From a virus, in IMG/VR virus record IMGVR_UViG_3300031576_000082, positions 1-47,340 of that record: a stretch of 47,340 nt of DNA; one strand, written 5' to 3'. The notes under the pieces were generated by a model. It worked only from the letters and a program-made list of their open reading frames with translations, ran no database searches and was not told where the DNA came from. Below, one piece after another: positions 16,475-23,092 of the stretch. The translations under genes and the position numbers were made by a program. Each line of letters starts with the position of its first letter. Positions within the stretch are counted from its first letter, which is position 1.

Positions 16475-16647
16475 TGCGGTATTGTCCCAGTCGCTGGGCG
16501 TTCCGAACCATCCCCGCCGGTCGCAGGCATCAAAGCGCGGGGCACTCGGTCAGGGACTTGAGAGTCACTACGGCGCGTACCGGCGCCAGGTGTCAAGGCG
16601 GACCTGATGAGCGGGCTTCTGTTGTGTAGCCCGTGCTAGCGAGGCGG

Positions 16648-16755
16648 GGTTCCTAAATCGAAACGACGCCTTCGCCGTGATGAGCGGCTTCCTGTGTGTC
16701 GTCGGTGCGCGCCTGGCCTTGCGCACCCTGATGAGAATGGCCTGGAGACGGAACC
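16648..16755 (+). ncRNA. Candidate type II hammerhead ribozyme
   Basis: All parts of the hammerhead core are present in type II order. C59-GAAA (16659-16663) is followed by stem III ACGAC (16663-16667) pairing with GUCGU (16698-16702). Next is the unpaired C at 16703, so cleavage would follow GUC. Stem I is a perfect 7-bp hairpin GGUGCGC/GCGCACC (16704-16710 with 16721-16727), directly followed by CUGAUGA (16728-16734) and G. Stem II closes with G16735-C16659 and A16736-U16658, an internal loop, and an outer 6-bp helix GGUUCC/GGAACC (16648-16653 with 16750-16755). Weak point: the inner part of stem II has only two clean pairs. Hammerheads are known in phage genomes; this one is inferred from pairing alone. 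Confidence 0.6.
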
Positions 16756-16767
16756 AAGACCGAGTAT

Positions 16768-16953
16768 GTGGCGGCGAAAGCCGCGTCGGAAGTCTGGTAT
16801 TCGGTGAAAACGCCGAGTGTGTTTCTGGAATTTGACTTGCCGATGGACTCGTCGATGTTTTCGCGAGCGAACGTTAAGAACTACGCGCAGCTGCGCCGCA
16901 TCGCTGAAGACTACGGCACGTCAATTCTGCGCACCCCGTATCGTCGAGGCTAA
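16768..16953 (+). CDS. Short ORF downstream of the ribozyme
   Basis: 61 aa, GTG start, coding-like composition: SEVWYSVKTPSVFLEFDLPM, then NVKNYAQLRRIAEDYGTSIL, ending RTPYRRG. No good ribosome site precedes the GTG; the frame is open back to 16735, so the true start may differ. It lies between the ribozyme cleavage site (16703) and a strong terminator (17007-17037), forming its own small transcript. Unrecognised function. Confidence 0.42.
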   Translation: MAAKAASEVWYSVKTPSVFLEFDLPMDSSMFSRANVKNYAQLRRIAEDYGTSILRTPYRRG

Positions 16954-17006
16954 CCCCCCGCGAGCGCAACAAGAAAGCGGAACCGCAACGCGAAAACATC
17001 TTCGCC

Positions 17007-17037
17007 AGGGCAGGCCTTCACGGGCCTGCCCTTTTTT
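17007..17037 (+). terminator. Strong rho-independent terminator
   Basis: Ten-base-pair stem AGGGCAGGCC/GGCCTGCCCT (17007-17016 with 17023-17032), six-base loop TTCACG, followed by six Ts. It ends the ribozyme/short-ORF transcript, yet lies just upstream of the membrane protein gene at 17072. Confidence 0.9.
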
Positions 17038-17071
17038 ATGCGCGCATTCCAGCGCGCGGAGGATCTCTAAC

Positions 17072-17701
17072 ATGACTCAGATAAACATGGCGCTGCCGGT
17101 CTGGCAGTCGCGGATCCTGTTCCTGGCCGGGCTTGCGGCCCTGGGGGCAGCTGAGTTGGGGGCAGGTGTGTACGCCTATCAATCGGCTGCTAGGGCGCAG
17201 CTTGTTTACGGCGTGCCAATCGACGCTGTGCTAAAAACGGTGATCTCGATCGCCGCCGGGCTTGGTGTCGCGCTTGGCGCCAGCGTTTCCGCTTGGCTTT
17301 GGCGGACAGGGCGCAAGGGCCTGCGAAAACAGGCGCTCCTTGCGATCTGCATGACGGCTTGGGCATTGATGATCTCGGTTGGCAATTTGTCCGGCTACTT
17401 TGCTTGGACAAGGGCGCAATACGCTGCGGAAACCACGCGCGAATCGGCGGTCTACCAGATCGCCTTGGAGCGCGTCCGCGGCGGCGCTTATGTGCCGAAC
17501 GAGGATCGACGTTTAGTCTCACATGGCGCAGCGCCAAGCGATGCTGAGCGCGAGTTCGGCGATGTTGGCAAATCGTTCGGCGTTCACCTGCTCATCCTGG
17601 GGTTTGCGGCTGCCTATCGGCTGCCTGCCCCACACCAGAAGAAACGCGCCAAGCCGATCAAACGCGTCAGAGGAACCCCGAACCTAAGAGCGGTGCTGTA
17701 A
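17072..17701 (+). CDS. Membrane protein with about four transmembrane helices
   Basis: 209 aa. The ATG at 17072 has GGAGG 9 bases upstream. Hydrophobic stretches fall at about residues 12-32, 50-75, 88-112 and 172-190, giving an inner-membrane protein with a basic C-terminal tail (KKRAKPIKRVRG). Similar proteins occur in phages and prophages without known role; a superinfection-exclusion or small-channel function is possible. It is flanked by terminators on both sides, so it is an independent unit on the opposite strand to both neighbouring operons. This looks like a moron. Confidence 0.7.
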   Translation: MTQINMALPVWQSRILFLAGLAALGAAELGAGVYAYQSAARAQLVYGVPIDAVLKTVISIAAGLGVALGASVSAWLWRTGRKGLRKQALLAICMTAWALMISVGNLSGYFAWTRAQYAAETTRESAVYQIALERVRGGAYVPNEDRRLVSHGAAPSDAEREFGDVGKSFGVHLLILGFAAAYRLPAPHQKKRAKPIKRVRGTPNLRAVL

Positions 17702-17714
17702 CCGCATAAACATG

Positions 17715-17744
17715 GCGCCGGCGGAGCAATCCGCCGGCGCTTTT
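17715..17744 (+). terminator. Rho-independent terminator after the membrane protein gene
   Basis: Perfect 11-bp stem GCGCCGGCGGA/TCCGCCGGCGC (17715-17725 with 17730-17740), GCAA tetraloop, then TTTT. Directly follows the stop codon at 17699-17701. Confidence 0.88.
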
Positions 17745-17768
17745 CGCCATCGCCCACTCCTGGATGGG

Positions 17769-17970
17769 TCATCGTGTTCCCTCCTTAGCCTGGATCAGCA
17801 GCAGCAACGCAGCTCTCTCGCCAATCTCTATTTCGAGTTCCGCAAAGCGCTCGTATAACCACTCGCCGGGAGAGCCACCGCGTTCGCGGGCTTCAATCGG
17901 CGCGGCCGCAAAGCGAATCGATCTCTTCGTTGACCCACGCCAATGCGATGCTCAGGTCGGCGTCGGTCAT
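17769..17970 (-). pseudogene. Small gene read in two frames (frameshift near 17897)
   Basis: From the ATG at 17970 the frame gives MTDADLSIALAWVNEEIDSL and stops at 17893. The next frame (+1) then carries a clearly coding stretch, APIEARERGGSPGEWLYERF followed by AELEIEIGERAALLLL, ending at 17769, but it has no start codon of its own. Joined, they give about 66 aa. Either a one-base indel broke a small early gene, or there is programmed slippage, or an assembly error. It is the last gene of the leftward early run. Confidence 0.45.
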
Positions 17971-18082
17971 GTGCCGCGCCGGGGTGTGTCTAATGCTCCT
18001 GTTCATTTCCGAGCTTTCGCTTCCGATAGTCAGGCGCATCGTCCGGCACGCTTTACACCAACAGGTCACGGCTCATTCTCCA

Positions 18083-18949
18083 TCATGGCGCGGGCGAGCG
18101 CGCGGGCATGTACGTCCGCGCAATCCATTCCGAGAGCGCGAACGGGATTTTCGCGATGCGCGCGCTGGCGGCTTTGCGGCGCGGCGATTTGCTTGGCAGT
18201 ACGCACAAATTGGCGTCGAACCATTCCGCGCCCGCGCCCGCGCCCTTGCGGCCTTCGGCCTTGGATTGCCCGCCTTGGCGCGACGGGCAATCGGGATCGC
18301 GGAACCAGTCACTGTGGTGTTTGCGGCCTTCGCCGACATGCCGCGCCACGCTCTCGCTTTGAAAGCTCTTGCGCGAGCCGTCGAAGCGGAAGCCGGGGTT
18401 TTTATGGCTGGCAAGCGTTTTCGGCATCAGCGCCGGCACGTCTCCCCATAGGTAATAACTGCCGAAGTTCCACGCCGCGCGGCCAACCCAGGGCGAGGCT
18501 CCGCGCACGTTCTCGACAACCATGGGAATTTTCCGTCCCGCTGCGGCGCTCGCCTCGCGCTGAATGCGGAAGCAGGCGTCAAACAGCGCCGTCAGTTCCG
18601 AGCGCCTGCGCGAGCCTCTGTAGCCAGCGGGAAATTCGTCGAGCCCGCGCAAGGCCCGCGCGATCTGCTTGGCGCGCTTCCACGGCATCGCCATATAGGA
18701 AAATTCGTGGCAAGGCGGGCTAGCGACGATCAAAGCCGCGTCCGCGAATTGCGCGCCGTCGAGCGTGAGCACGTCTTGCAGCACGAGCTTGGCCGGGTAG
18801 CGCTCCTCGCCGTATGCGTGCGCCTCGATGTCGTAGCCAGTCACGTCATAGCCGATGTCGAGCAGGCCGTCAGTCCAGCCGCCAAGGCCACAGAACAAAT
18901 CTATGGCGCGCGGCGCGTCCAGCACGCGAAGGGGAGCACGCGGGGTCAT
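18083..18949 (-). CDS. Orphan C5-cytosine DNA methyltransferase
   Basis: 288 aa from the ATG at 18949, which overlaps the upstream gene as ATGA. Motif I is AIDLFCGLGGWTDGL (about residues 15-29), binding S-adenosylmethionine. Motif IV is ASPPCHEFS with the nucleophile C80. Motif VI is VVENV (E146). The C-terminal RRKAASARIAKIPFALSEWI resembles the motif IX-X end of the family. No restriction enzyme is nearby, so it probably protects phage DNA from host restriction. The target-recognition part is short and contains a lysine/glycine-rich segment. Confidence 0.9.
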   Translation of the reverse strand: MTPRAPLRVLDAPRAIDLFCGLGGWTDGLLDIGYDVTGYDIEAHAYGEERYPAKLVLQDVLTLDGAQFADAALIVASPPCHEFSYMAMPWKRAKQIARALRGLDEFPAGYRGSRRRSELTALFDACFRIQREASAAAGRKIPMVVENVRGASPWVGRAAWNFGSYYLWGDVPALMPKTLASHKNPGFRFDGSRKSFQSESVARHVGEGRKHHSDWFRDPDCPSRQGGQSKAEGRKGAGAGAEWFDANLCVLPSKSPRRKAASARIAKIPFALSEWIARTYMPARSPAP

Positions 18950-19164
18950 GGGGCAAGATCGATGGCGGCGAAGCATACCGTGGCGCAGCCCTCGCCGTGG
19001 AGTTTCTCGCACTTCGTGGCGAAACCAAAGCACTCGCCGCACCACATGCCATCGATCTTATCGCAGTAGTAGGTGATATTCTTCTCCTGACCGGCGCCAA
19101 CGGGGTTTCCGCAGCGGGAACATTGTTCGGGGATTGGTGCGGCGTCGGAGGGAGCGTTGTTCAT
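18946..19164 (-). CDS. Small zinc-finger protein
   Basis: 72 aa from the ATG at 19164 (ATGA overlap with the upstream stop). Cysteines in CSRCGNP, YYCDKIDGMWCGECF and KCEKLHGEGC suggest one or two zinc sites. Coupled to the methyltransferase gene downstream. Function unknown. Confidence 0.58.
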   Translation of the reverse strand: MNNAPSDAAPIPEQCSRCGNPVGAGQEKNITYYCDKIDGMWCGECFGFATKCEKLHGEGCATVCFAAIDLAP

Positions 19165-19349
19165 GCGAGCTTTCCAAACACGAGGCGTATGCAGTGACAC
19201 TCTCTTCTGTCGTGCAGCGCATGAGGGCAACTAGTGCACCCAACACGCCTACGGCGCAGGTCGTTTGCGATCCAGCGACGGAGTGTCGCCAGCACTCTGC
19301 GGACGCTCATTCCGGCCCGCCCAGCGCCCTCGGCATAGCGGCGACTCAT
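19161..19349 (-). CDS. Small basic protein with Cys/His cluster
   Basis: 62 aa from the ATG at 19349 with ATGA overlaps at both ends. An arginine-rich helix (SVRRVLATLRRWIANDLRRR) precedes GCTSCPHALHDRRECHC, a probable zinc-binding cluster. Likely nucleic-acid binding. Not recognised. Confidence 0.52.
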   Translation of the reverse strand: MSRRYAEGAGRAGMSVRRVLATLRRWIANDLRRRRVGCTSCPHALHDRRECHCIRLVFGKLA

Positions 19350-19897
19350 TGCTCCGCCTCCATTTTCGCTTCGTTGATGCGCCACGTATCGGACAGGTTA
19401 GCGCGCAGCGGCATCACCAACCCGTCGCCGCCGGCAAACAGAAAATGCATCGGCCTGTGTTTAGGGAACGCTGTCGGCAAGCGCAGTTCCGGCAGCGCCC
19501 AAATTAGCCGTATATAGTGCTGTGAGTAGGCGACGCCGCCAAAGCTCCAACCAACCTGAATATCGTCGTCCACTCGTCCAACGCCGTCGCAGCAGAAACA
19601 ATCCCCCCAATCTTCGAACTTCCCAGCCCCAGAGCATTCTTCGCATGCGCGCTCATTTAGGGCCGGCAAGACAATCGCGGGCGCGGGTCTGTGTCCGGCA
19701 ACGCCATAGCGCTGAAACAACTGGCCCGCATCCGGCGCTAGCTTCTGCTCGGCCACGCCGGCGCGCGCTGGCACGCGCACCATCACCGTGCCATCGGACG
19801 CGAACATGTGTCCAGCGCGCGTCCACGGCGCCAGGAGATAGAACCTCACTTTGTCTTTGGAGCAAAACGGCGTCAGGTCCATTGTTGGGGTGCTCAT
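19346..19897 (-). CDS. Phage protein with DnaJ-like zinc motif
   Basis: 183 aa. MSTPTMDLTPFCSKDKVRFY, then FASDGTVMVRVPARAGVAEQ, a layout seen in phage proteins encoded next to replication genes. Residues about 84-109 carry CEECSGAGK and CFCCDGVGR, two CxxCxGxG units like the DnaJ zinc centre. The C-terminal third has repeated strand pairs. ATGA overlap with the helicase stop. A helper of replication is plausible, but no specific function can be given. Confidence 0.6.
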   Translation of the reverse strand: MSTPTMDLTPFCSKDKVRFYLLAPWTRAGHMFASDGTVMVRVPARAGVAEQKLAPDAGQLFQRYGVAGHRPAPAIVLPALNERACEECSGAGKFEDWGDCFCCDGVGRVDDDIQVGWSFGGVAYSQHYIRLIWALPELRLPTAFPKHRPMHFLFAGGDGLVMPLRANLSDTWRINEAKMEAEQ

Positions 19898-21438
19898 GGC
19901 TCGCGAAACCTCCCATCACGCGGGATGAAGTTCAAGTAACAGTGACCAACTTTGCCTTGCACATCCTGGAATTTCGATTTCCACGTCATGATCTTGGTGC
20001 GGGTAGAGCCAGGCAACGGCTCCTTGGTTTCCTTGTCCAGGTCTGGATCGCGATGGATGCTCACCCCGAGCGACGGTTTGTTGAAGAAGTGCGATGAGCC
20101 AGCGATATCGTAAGGACCCGGCGGCCTCCATACGCCGTCACGATTGCTCTCCAACTTTTTCGGATGCGCAATGATCGCGACGTGGGCCTTCAAACTACGC
20201 GCCAGCCGGTTGAATCGGGTCAACGAGCGACCGATAAAATCGTGCTCACTTTCGCCGCGTTCGCGTGACTGCGATATCTCTCCCCACGGATCCACAACAA
20301 CAAAGCGGCATTGGTGGCGGATAATCGCGGTCTGTGCGGCGTGCAGCACCCAGTCCATCGTGGGCTCGATCTCCTCCAGTTGCGATCCAGCATCAGCATA
20401 GCCGTGCGGGTCGATAGCGATAATGTGGTCTTCAATCCATTTCTCTGCGGTCTCTATTTCCTCCGCGGTCCATGGCCCACCAGCGTTAGGCCAGCCGCCG
20501 CGGGGGCGGCCGATCAAATAATGCAAAGCGCTGCGTTTGTAGTCGCGGTTGAATGTCTCCTCGAACGACGCTACCGCCGCACGCATCTCTAACTTTTCGC
20601 ACAAGGTCCACGTTACTTGCTTGAGTAATTGGGTTTTACCGTGCATGGGGATGCCAGTCCACACGCTGGTATAGCCTGGCATGATGCCGACCCGCTTATC
20701 CCATGCGGGCGACAAGCCAGTGCGCCACACGACTGGATCGCCATCCGATCCGGGCGGATAATCCGACAACTTGCGCACGCCAGCGACATTCACCCAGCGC
20801 GCGGCCTCGACGCATTGACGCAAGCGCGCTGCGCCGAAGCGCACCAGCACGTCGTTGGCGTCTTTGCATCCGTCCGGGTAGGGCACGAACTTGCACCGTG
20901 CTGGACCAAGCAGCGTTGAGAGGTCTTCGTTCAGCGCATAGCCTGGCGCGTCGGCGTCCATGGCCAGGATGATTCGTCCCACGCGATCCAGTGTGGCTAG
21001 GACTTCTTCGATGAACTTGTAGCGCCGTCCGGTGTTTTCGGCCTGCGGCTTGGCTGGCGCCCCGCCGGGCACGCTGACCGTCCGCTGGAACCCTGCTTGG
21101 ATGAGCGCTAGCGCGTCCAACTCACCCTCGGTAACAATAAGCGGCATATCGGCCAAGCCAACGTCGTTTAGCACCGACTCATTCCAGAAGATTTGCGCGC
21201 CGCCCTTGTCTTGGGCGAAGGCCTTCTCATCGAGGCGCCGATACTTGCGATTCACCACTCGGTCGGCTCGATAGTATGGGATTGCGATCCAGTCACCGTC
21301 AGTAACGCCAGCGGGAGATCGGCTTTCCAGCCCGTAGCGCTGTGCTAAGTCCTGATCCAGACCACGATCCTCGATCCACTCGCGGGCGTTGGCGCTCAGC
21401 ACTCTGTCCCTCCACGGTAAAAACGCACGTCCACGCAC
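19894..21438 (-). CDS. Primase-helicase (Toprim plus DnaB-type helicase, T7 gp4-like)
   Basis: 514 aa in this frame. It unwinds and primes phage DNA at the fork. The Toprim part has VTEGELDAL (about residues 102-110) and AMDADAPG (about 159-166). The RecA-fold helicase has Walker A GIPMHGKT (about 262-269), SFEETFNRDYKRSALHYLIG, and Walker B FVVVDPWGE (about 379-387), then AIIAHPKK. The zinc-binding domain expected at the N-terminus lies in another frame just upstream (21299-21604). The GTG at 21438 has no ribosome site, so translation probably arrives by a frame change near 21419-21423, or an indel has split the gene. Confidence 0.9.
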   Translation of the reverse strand: MRGRAFLPWRDRVLSANAREWIEDRGLDQDLAQRYGLESRSPAGVTDGDWIAIPYYRADRVVNRKYRRLDEKAFAQDKGGAQIFWNESVLNDVGLADMPLIVTEGELDALALIQAGFQRTVSVPGGAPAKPQAENTGRRYKFIEEVLATLDRVGRIILAMDADAPGYALNEDLSTLLGPARCKFVPYPDGCKDANDVLVRFGAARLRQCVEAARWVNVAGVRKLSDYPPGSDGDPVVWRTGLSPAWDKRVGIMPGYTSVWTGIPMHGKTQLLKQVTWTLCEKLEMRAAVASFEETFNRDYKRSALHYLIGRPRGGWPNAGGPWTAEEIETAEKWIEDHIIAIDPHGYADAGSQLEEIEPTMDWVLHAAQTAIIRHQCRFVVVDPWGEISQSRERGESEHDFIGRSLTRFNRLARSLKAHVAIIAHPKKLESNRDGVWRPPGPYDIAGSSHFFNKPSLGVSIHRDPDLDKETKEPLPGSTRTKIMTWKSKFQDVQGKVGHCYLNFIPRDGRFREP

Positions 21439-21604
21439 AATTGTTGCAATAGACCTTCACGTTCTCATGCACGTCCACGCTCAGGCACTTGGCGCGCTTC
21501 TTGGTGCGGGTGGCGGAACACTTGGGGCAGGTGGTGTAATAATGCCCTGGACCCCAAGCCCGCAGCACAATGCCGCTGTGCATCGCTTGGGTGATGGGGC
21601 TCAT
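21299..21604 (-). CDS. Primase zinc-binding domain, separated from the helicase by a frame change
   Basis: 101 aa from the ATG at 21604 (ATGA overlap). MSPITQAMHSGIVLRAWGPG leads into YYTTCPKCS, KKRAKCLSVDV and YCNNCAWTC, the zinc-ribbon of T7-type primases that recognises the priming site. After residue about 57 the frame continues with low-complexity sequence overlapping the helicase ORF. The T5 run at 21423-21419 (minus strand GTTTTTACC) is where removing one T would fuse zinc domain and Toprim-helicase in frame. Confidence 0.78.
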   Translation of the reverse strand: MSPITQAMHSGIVLRAWGPGHYYTTCPKCSATRTKKRAKCLSVDVHENVKVYCNNCAWTCVFTVEGQSAERQRPRVDRGSWSGSGLSTALRAGKPISRWRY

Positions 21605-21774
21605 GAGGTTGGCCACAGCGGTTCGTCAGGGAATGCCTTAGCGTCTGCTCTCAGCACGCGAAGCACCGCATCCTCGGTTATGTTCAGATCGCGCGCGATG
21701 CGTTTGGCGTCTCGTCCTTTCGAGTATAGCAACAGGATTTTCAGATCGCGTAAGTCGGCGGGACACAATTTCAT
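21601..21774 (-). CDS. Small helix-turn-helix protein
   Basis: 57 aa from the ATG at 21774, overlapping both neighbours as ATGA. The segment KGRDAKRIARDLNITEDAVL is a good HTH. Likely a small DNA-binding regulator in the early run. Confidence 0.58.
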   Translation of the reverse strand: MKLCPADLRDLKILLLYSKGRDAKRIARDLNITEDAVLRVLRADAKAFPDEPLWPTS

Positions 21775-22025
21775 CCGTGCTTCTCCTGTTTCGTGCGGAC
21801 GTTGGCCCACTTGCGCGCGCCATTGCGGTCCAGCTGCTGGAGCAGTTGGCCGGCGCGGAATAACCGCGCGCATATCGGGGCGATAGCGGATGGGCTCGCG
21901 CTTAGTCGCTTGGCCAAACTCTGTGTGGTGGCTGGCCCAAATGTGCGTAGCGCGCGCTCAACCCGCAGCGTTAGCGTAAATGCTGGTCGCAGTGTTCTTC
22001 GCTTCATTGGGATGGGTTTACTCAT
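21771..22025 (-). CDS. Small winged-helix-like protein
   Basis: 84 aa, basic. RVERALRTFGPATTQSLAKR followed by LSASPSAIAPICARLFRAGQ reads as an HTH with wing (strand segment LLQQLDRNGARKWANV). ATGA overlap with the next gene. Probable DNA-binding protein. Confidence 0.58.
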   Translation of the reverse strand: MSKPIPMKRRTLRPAFTLTLRVERALRTFGPATTQSLAKRLSASPSAIAPICARLFRAGQLLQQLDRNGARKWANVRTKQEKHG

Positions 22026-22266
22026 GCTCAGCTCCGCTAGCGTTTCTCTTCCATTTGAACGTGCGAACCTCGCCGGAGCGGTAGTCGCTTACATCGCCTG
22101 GCAATACCTCAATAAGGTCAGCGTTAGCCATCTCCCGCAGCGCTGCGGACGTGACGCCTATATTTAGCGCCAGCGCGTCGGCCACGGTGCGTGTTGTGAC
22201 AGCGCCAGCGGCGCACGACAAAAACTCAAAAATTAATTGGCGCTTGCTGCCTGGTTTCAATTTCAT
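22018..22266 (-). CDS. Small winged-helix-like protein
   Basis: 82 aa. SKRQLIFEFLSCAAGAVTTR, then TVADALALNIGVTSAALREM and ADLIEVLPG, a winged-helix pattern close to that of the next gene. The two could be a divergent pair of paralogues. ATGA overlap with the upstream gene. Confidence 0.58.
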   Translation of the reverse strand: MKLKPGSKRQLIFEFLSCAAGAVTTRTVADALALNIGVTSAALREMANADLIEVLPGDVSDYRSGEVRTFKWKRNASGAEHE

Positions 22267-22628
22267 TCTGGACTCCTTTCGTGCGCTAACTGGAGATCAA
22301 TCATCGAAAAGTCGTCGTCGTCCCACCACACTTCTGAGTGCGCCGCCGAGCCGTTGCCGGTTGTCTCTGTGGGCGGCGATCGCCCGCAGGCCGCGAGGTA
22401 GCTCCTGGGCTCAATTACAGAACTACACACCGCCACGCAGACCGCGCGCGCCAGCGCGTCTTGGCCAATCTCACTGGCGCGCTTACCGAGGAACGCACGG
22501 GCGCTGGCCTCGCCGCCGCCGTGCAGGCACAGCAAGCGGACCCCGGCGCCGAAGATTGTATCGCGGAGGAAATCCGCGCGGAGTTCGCGGTGCAAGTGGA
22601 AATCGAAGCTGGCTTGTGTCTTGGTCAT
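22263..22628 (-). CDS. Hypothetical protein
   Basis: 121 aa from the ATG at 22628 (TGATG overlap with the RusA gene). The frame open further upstream is a shadow of RusA. MTKTQASFDFHLHRELRADF, then GGGEASARAFLGKRASEIGQ and an acidic end with WWDDDDFSMIDLQLA. Not recognised. Confidence 0.5.
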   Translation of the reverse strand: MTKTQASFDFHLHRELRADFLRDTIFGAGVRLLCLHGGGEASARAFLGKRASEIGQDALARAVCVAVCSSVIEPRSYLAACGRSPPTETTGNGSAAHSEVWWDDDDFSMIDLQLAHERSPE

Positions 22629-23092
22629 CACACGATGCTCCACACCTGAATCGAGATTGCCGCCGCGCAGAGGCTCCATTGCTTGCTGACGCGGGCATCT
22701 ATAACCTGCGCATCGTCGCAGATCACACCTGCCCACACGGTTTCTCGTTTGATCACCAGCGGAAGCAAGGCGTCCTCCGCCGCTTTCAGAATATTACTGG
22801 AGTCTGGGCGCTGCACATGGTGCGTGCGCGGCTTGCCGCGTGCGCTCACAGGGAGCGCAAAGAAGGCGAGCACCGATAGCGCAACTGGGCCTTGGAGCGG
22901 TTCACGATCGCCCCATTGCAGCTCCGCCGCCGTGCGCACAGCCCCAATATAAGCGCGCGTCACTTTATCGGTGTACGCGCGCCTGGAACGCGGATCAAAC
23001 CGCGGGCGCCCTTGACCCTTCGGGGTAATTGGGATGAATAGGTCAAGCTCCAGCACGCGCTCATTAACGGCGCGTGCTTCTGCTAGCGTCAC
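22628..23092 (-). CDS. rusA: RusA-type Holliday junction resolvase
   Basis: 154 aa. The core LSVLAFFALPVSARGKPR leads to HVQRPDSSNILKAAEDALLP (about residues 92-111) and then GVICDDAQVIDARVSKQW (about 122-139), the RusA signature. It resolves branched DNA before packaging. The first Asp (D97) and the late DD pair (D126-D127) are present. At the position where most relatives have a second Asp (PDxDN) this one has Ser (PDSSN), so activity should be checked. It overlaps the upstream gene by 4 bases. Confidence 0.85.
   Translation of the reverse strand: MTLAEARAVNERVLELDLFIPITPKGQGRPRFDPRSRRAYTDKVTRAYIGAVRTAAELQWGDREPLQGPVALSVLAFFALPVSARGKPRTHHVQRPDSSNILKAAEDALLPLVIKRETVWAGVICDDAQVIDARVSKQWSLCAAAISIQVWSIV

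Larger units (their letters stand above)
16395..16482. promoter_or_regulatory. Pair of 18-bp operator-like motifs at the late control region
   Basis: Two direct copies: 16395-16412 (GCTGTATTGTAGCTGTGT) and 16465-16482 (GCTGTATGGTTGCGGTAT), 70 bases apart. Related copies occur in front of the ribbon-helix-helix gene at 27338-27385. The first copy covers the -10 of the minus-strand promoter. Between them is a further half-match (GATACAGC). Likely binding sites for a phage regulator. Confidence 0.5.

Noticed and set aside
16604-16636. Second hammerhead built on CTGATGAG at 16604
   Set aside because: It has a good stem (CGGGCT/AGCCCG) but no GAAA strand after it and no matching stem I.
16640-16670. 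tRNA T-arm-like GGTTCC...AAAC
   Set aside because: No acceptor, D or anticodon stems can be paired with it; the bases are better explained by the ribozyme.
17764-18723. Long plus-strand frame of about 319 aa
   Set aside because: It is opposite the cytosine methyltransferase, whose motifs are unambiguous; its own sequence is arginine/serine/alanine-rich shadow.
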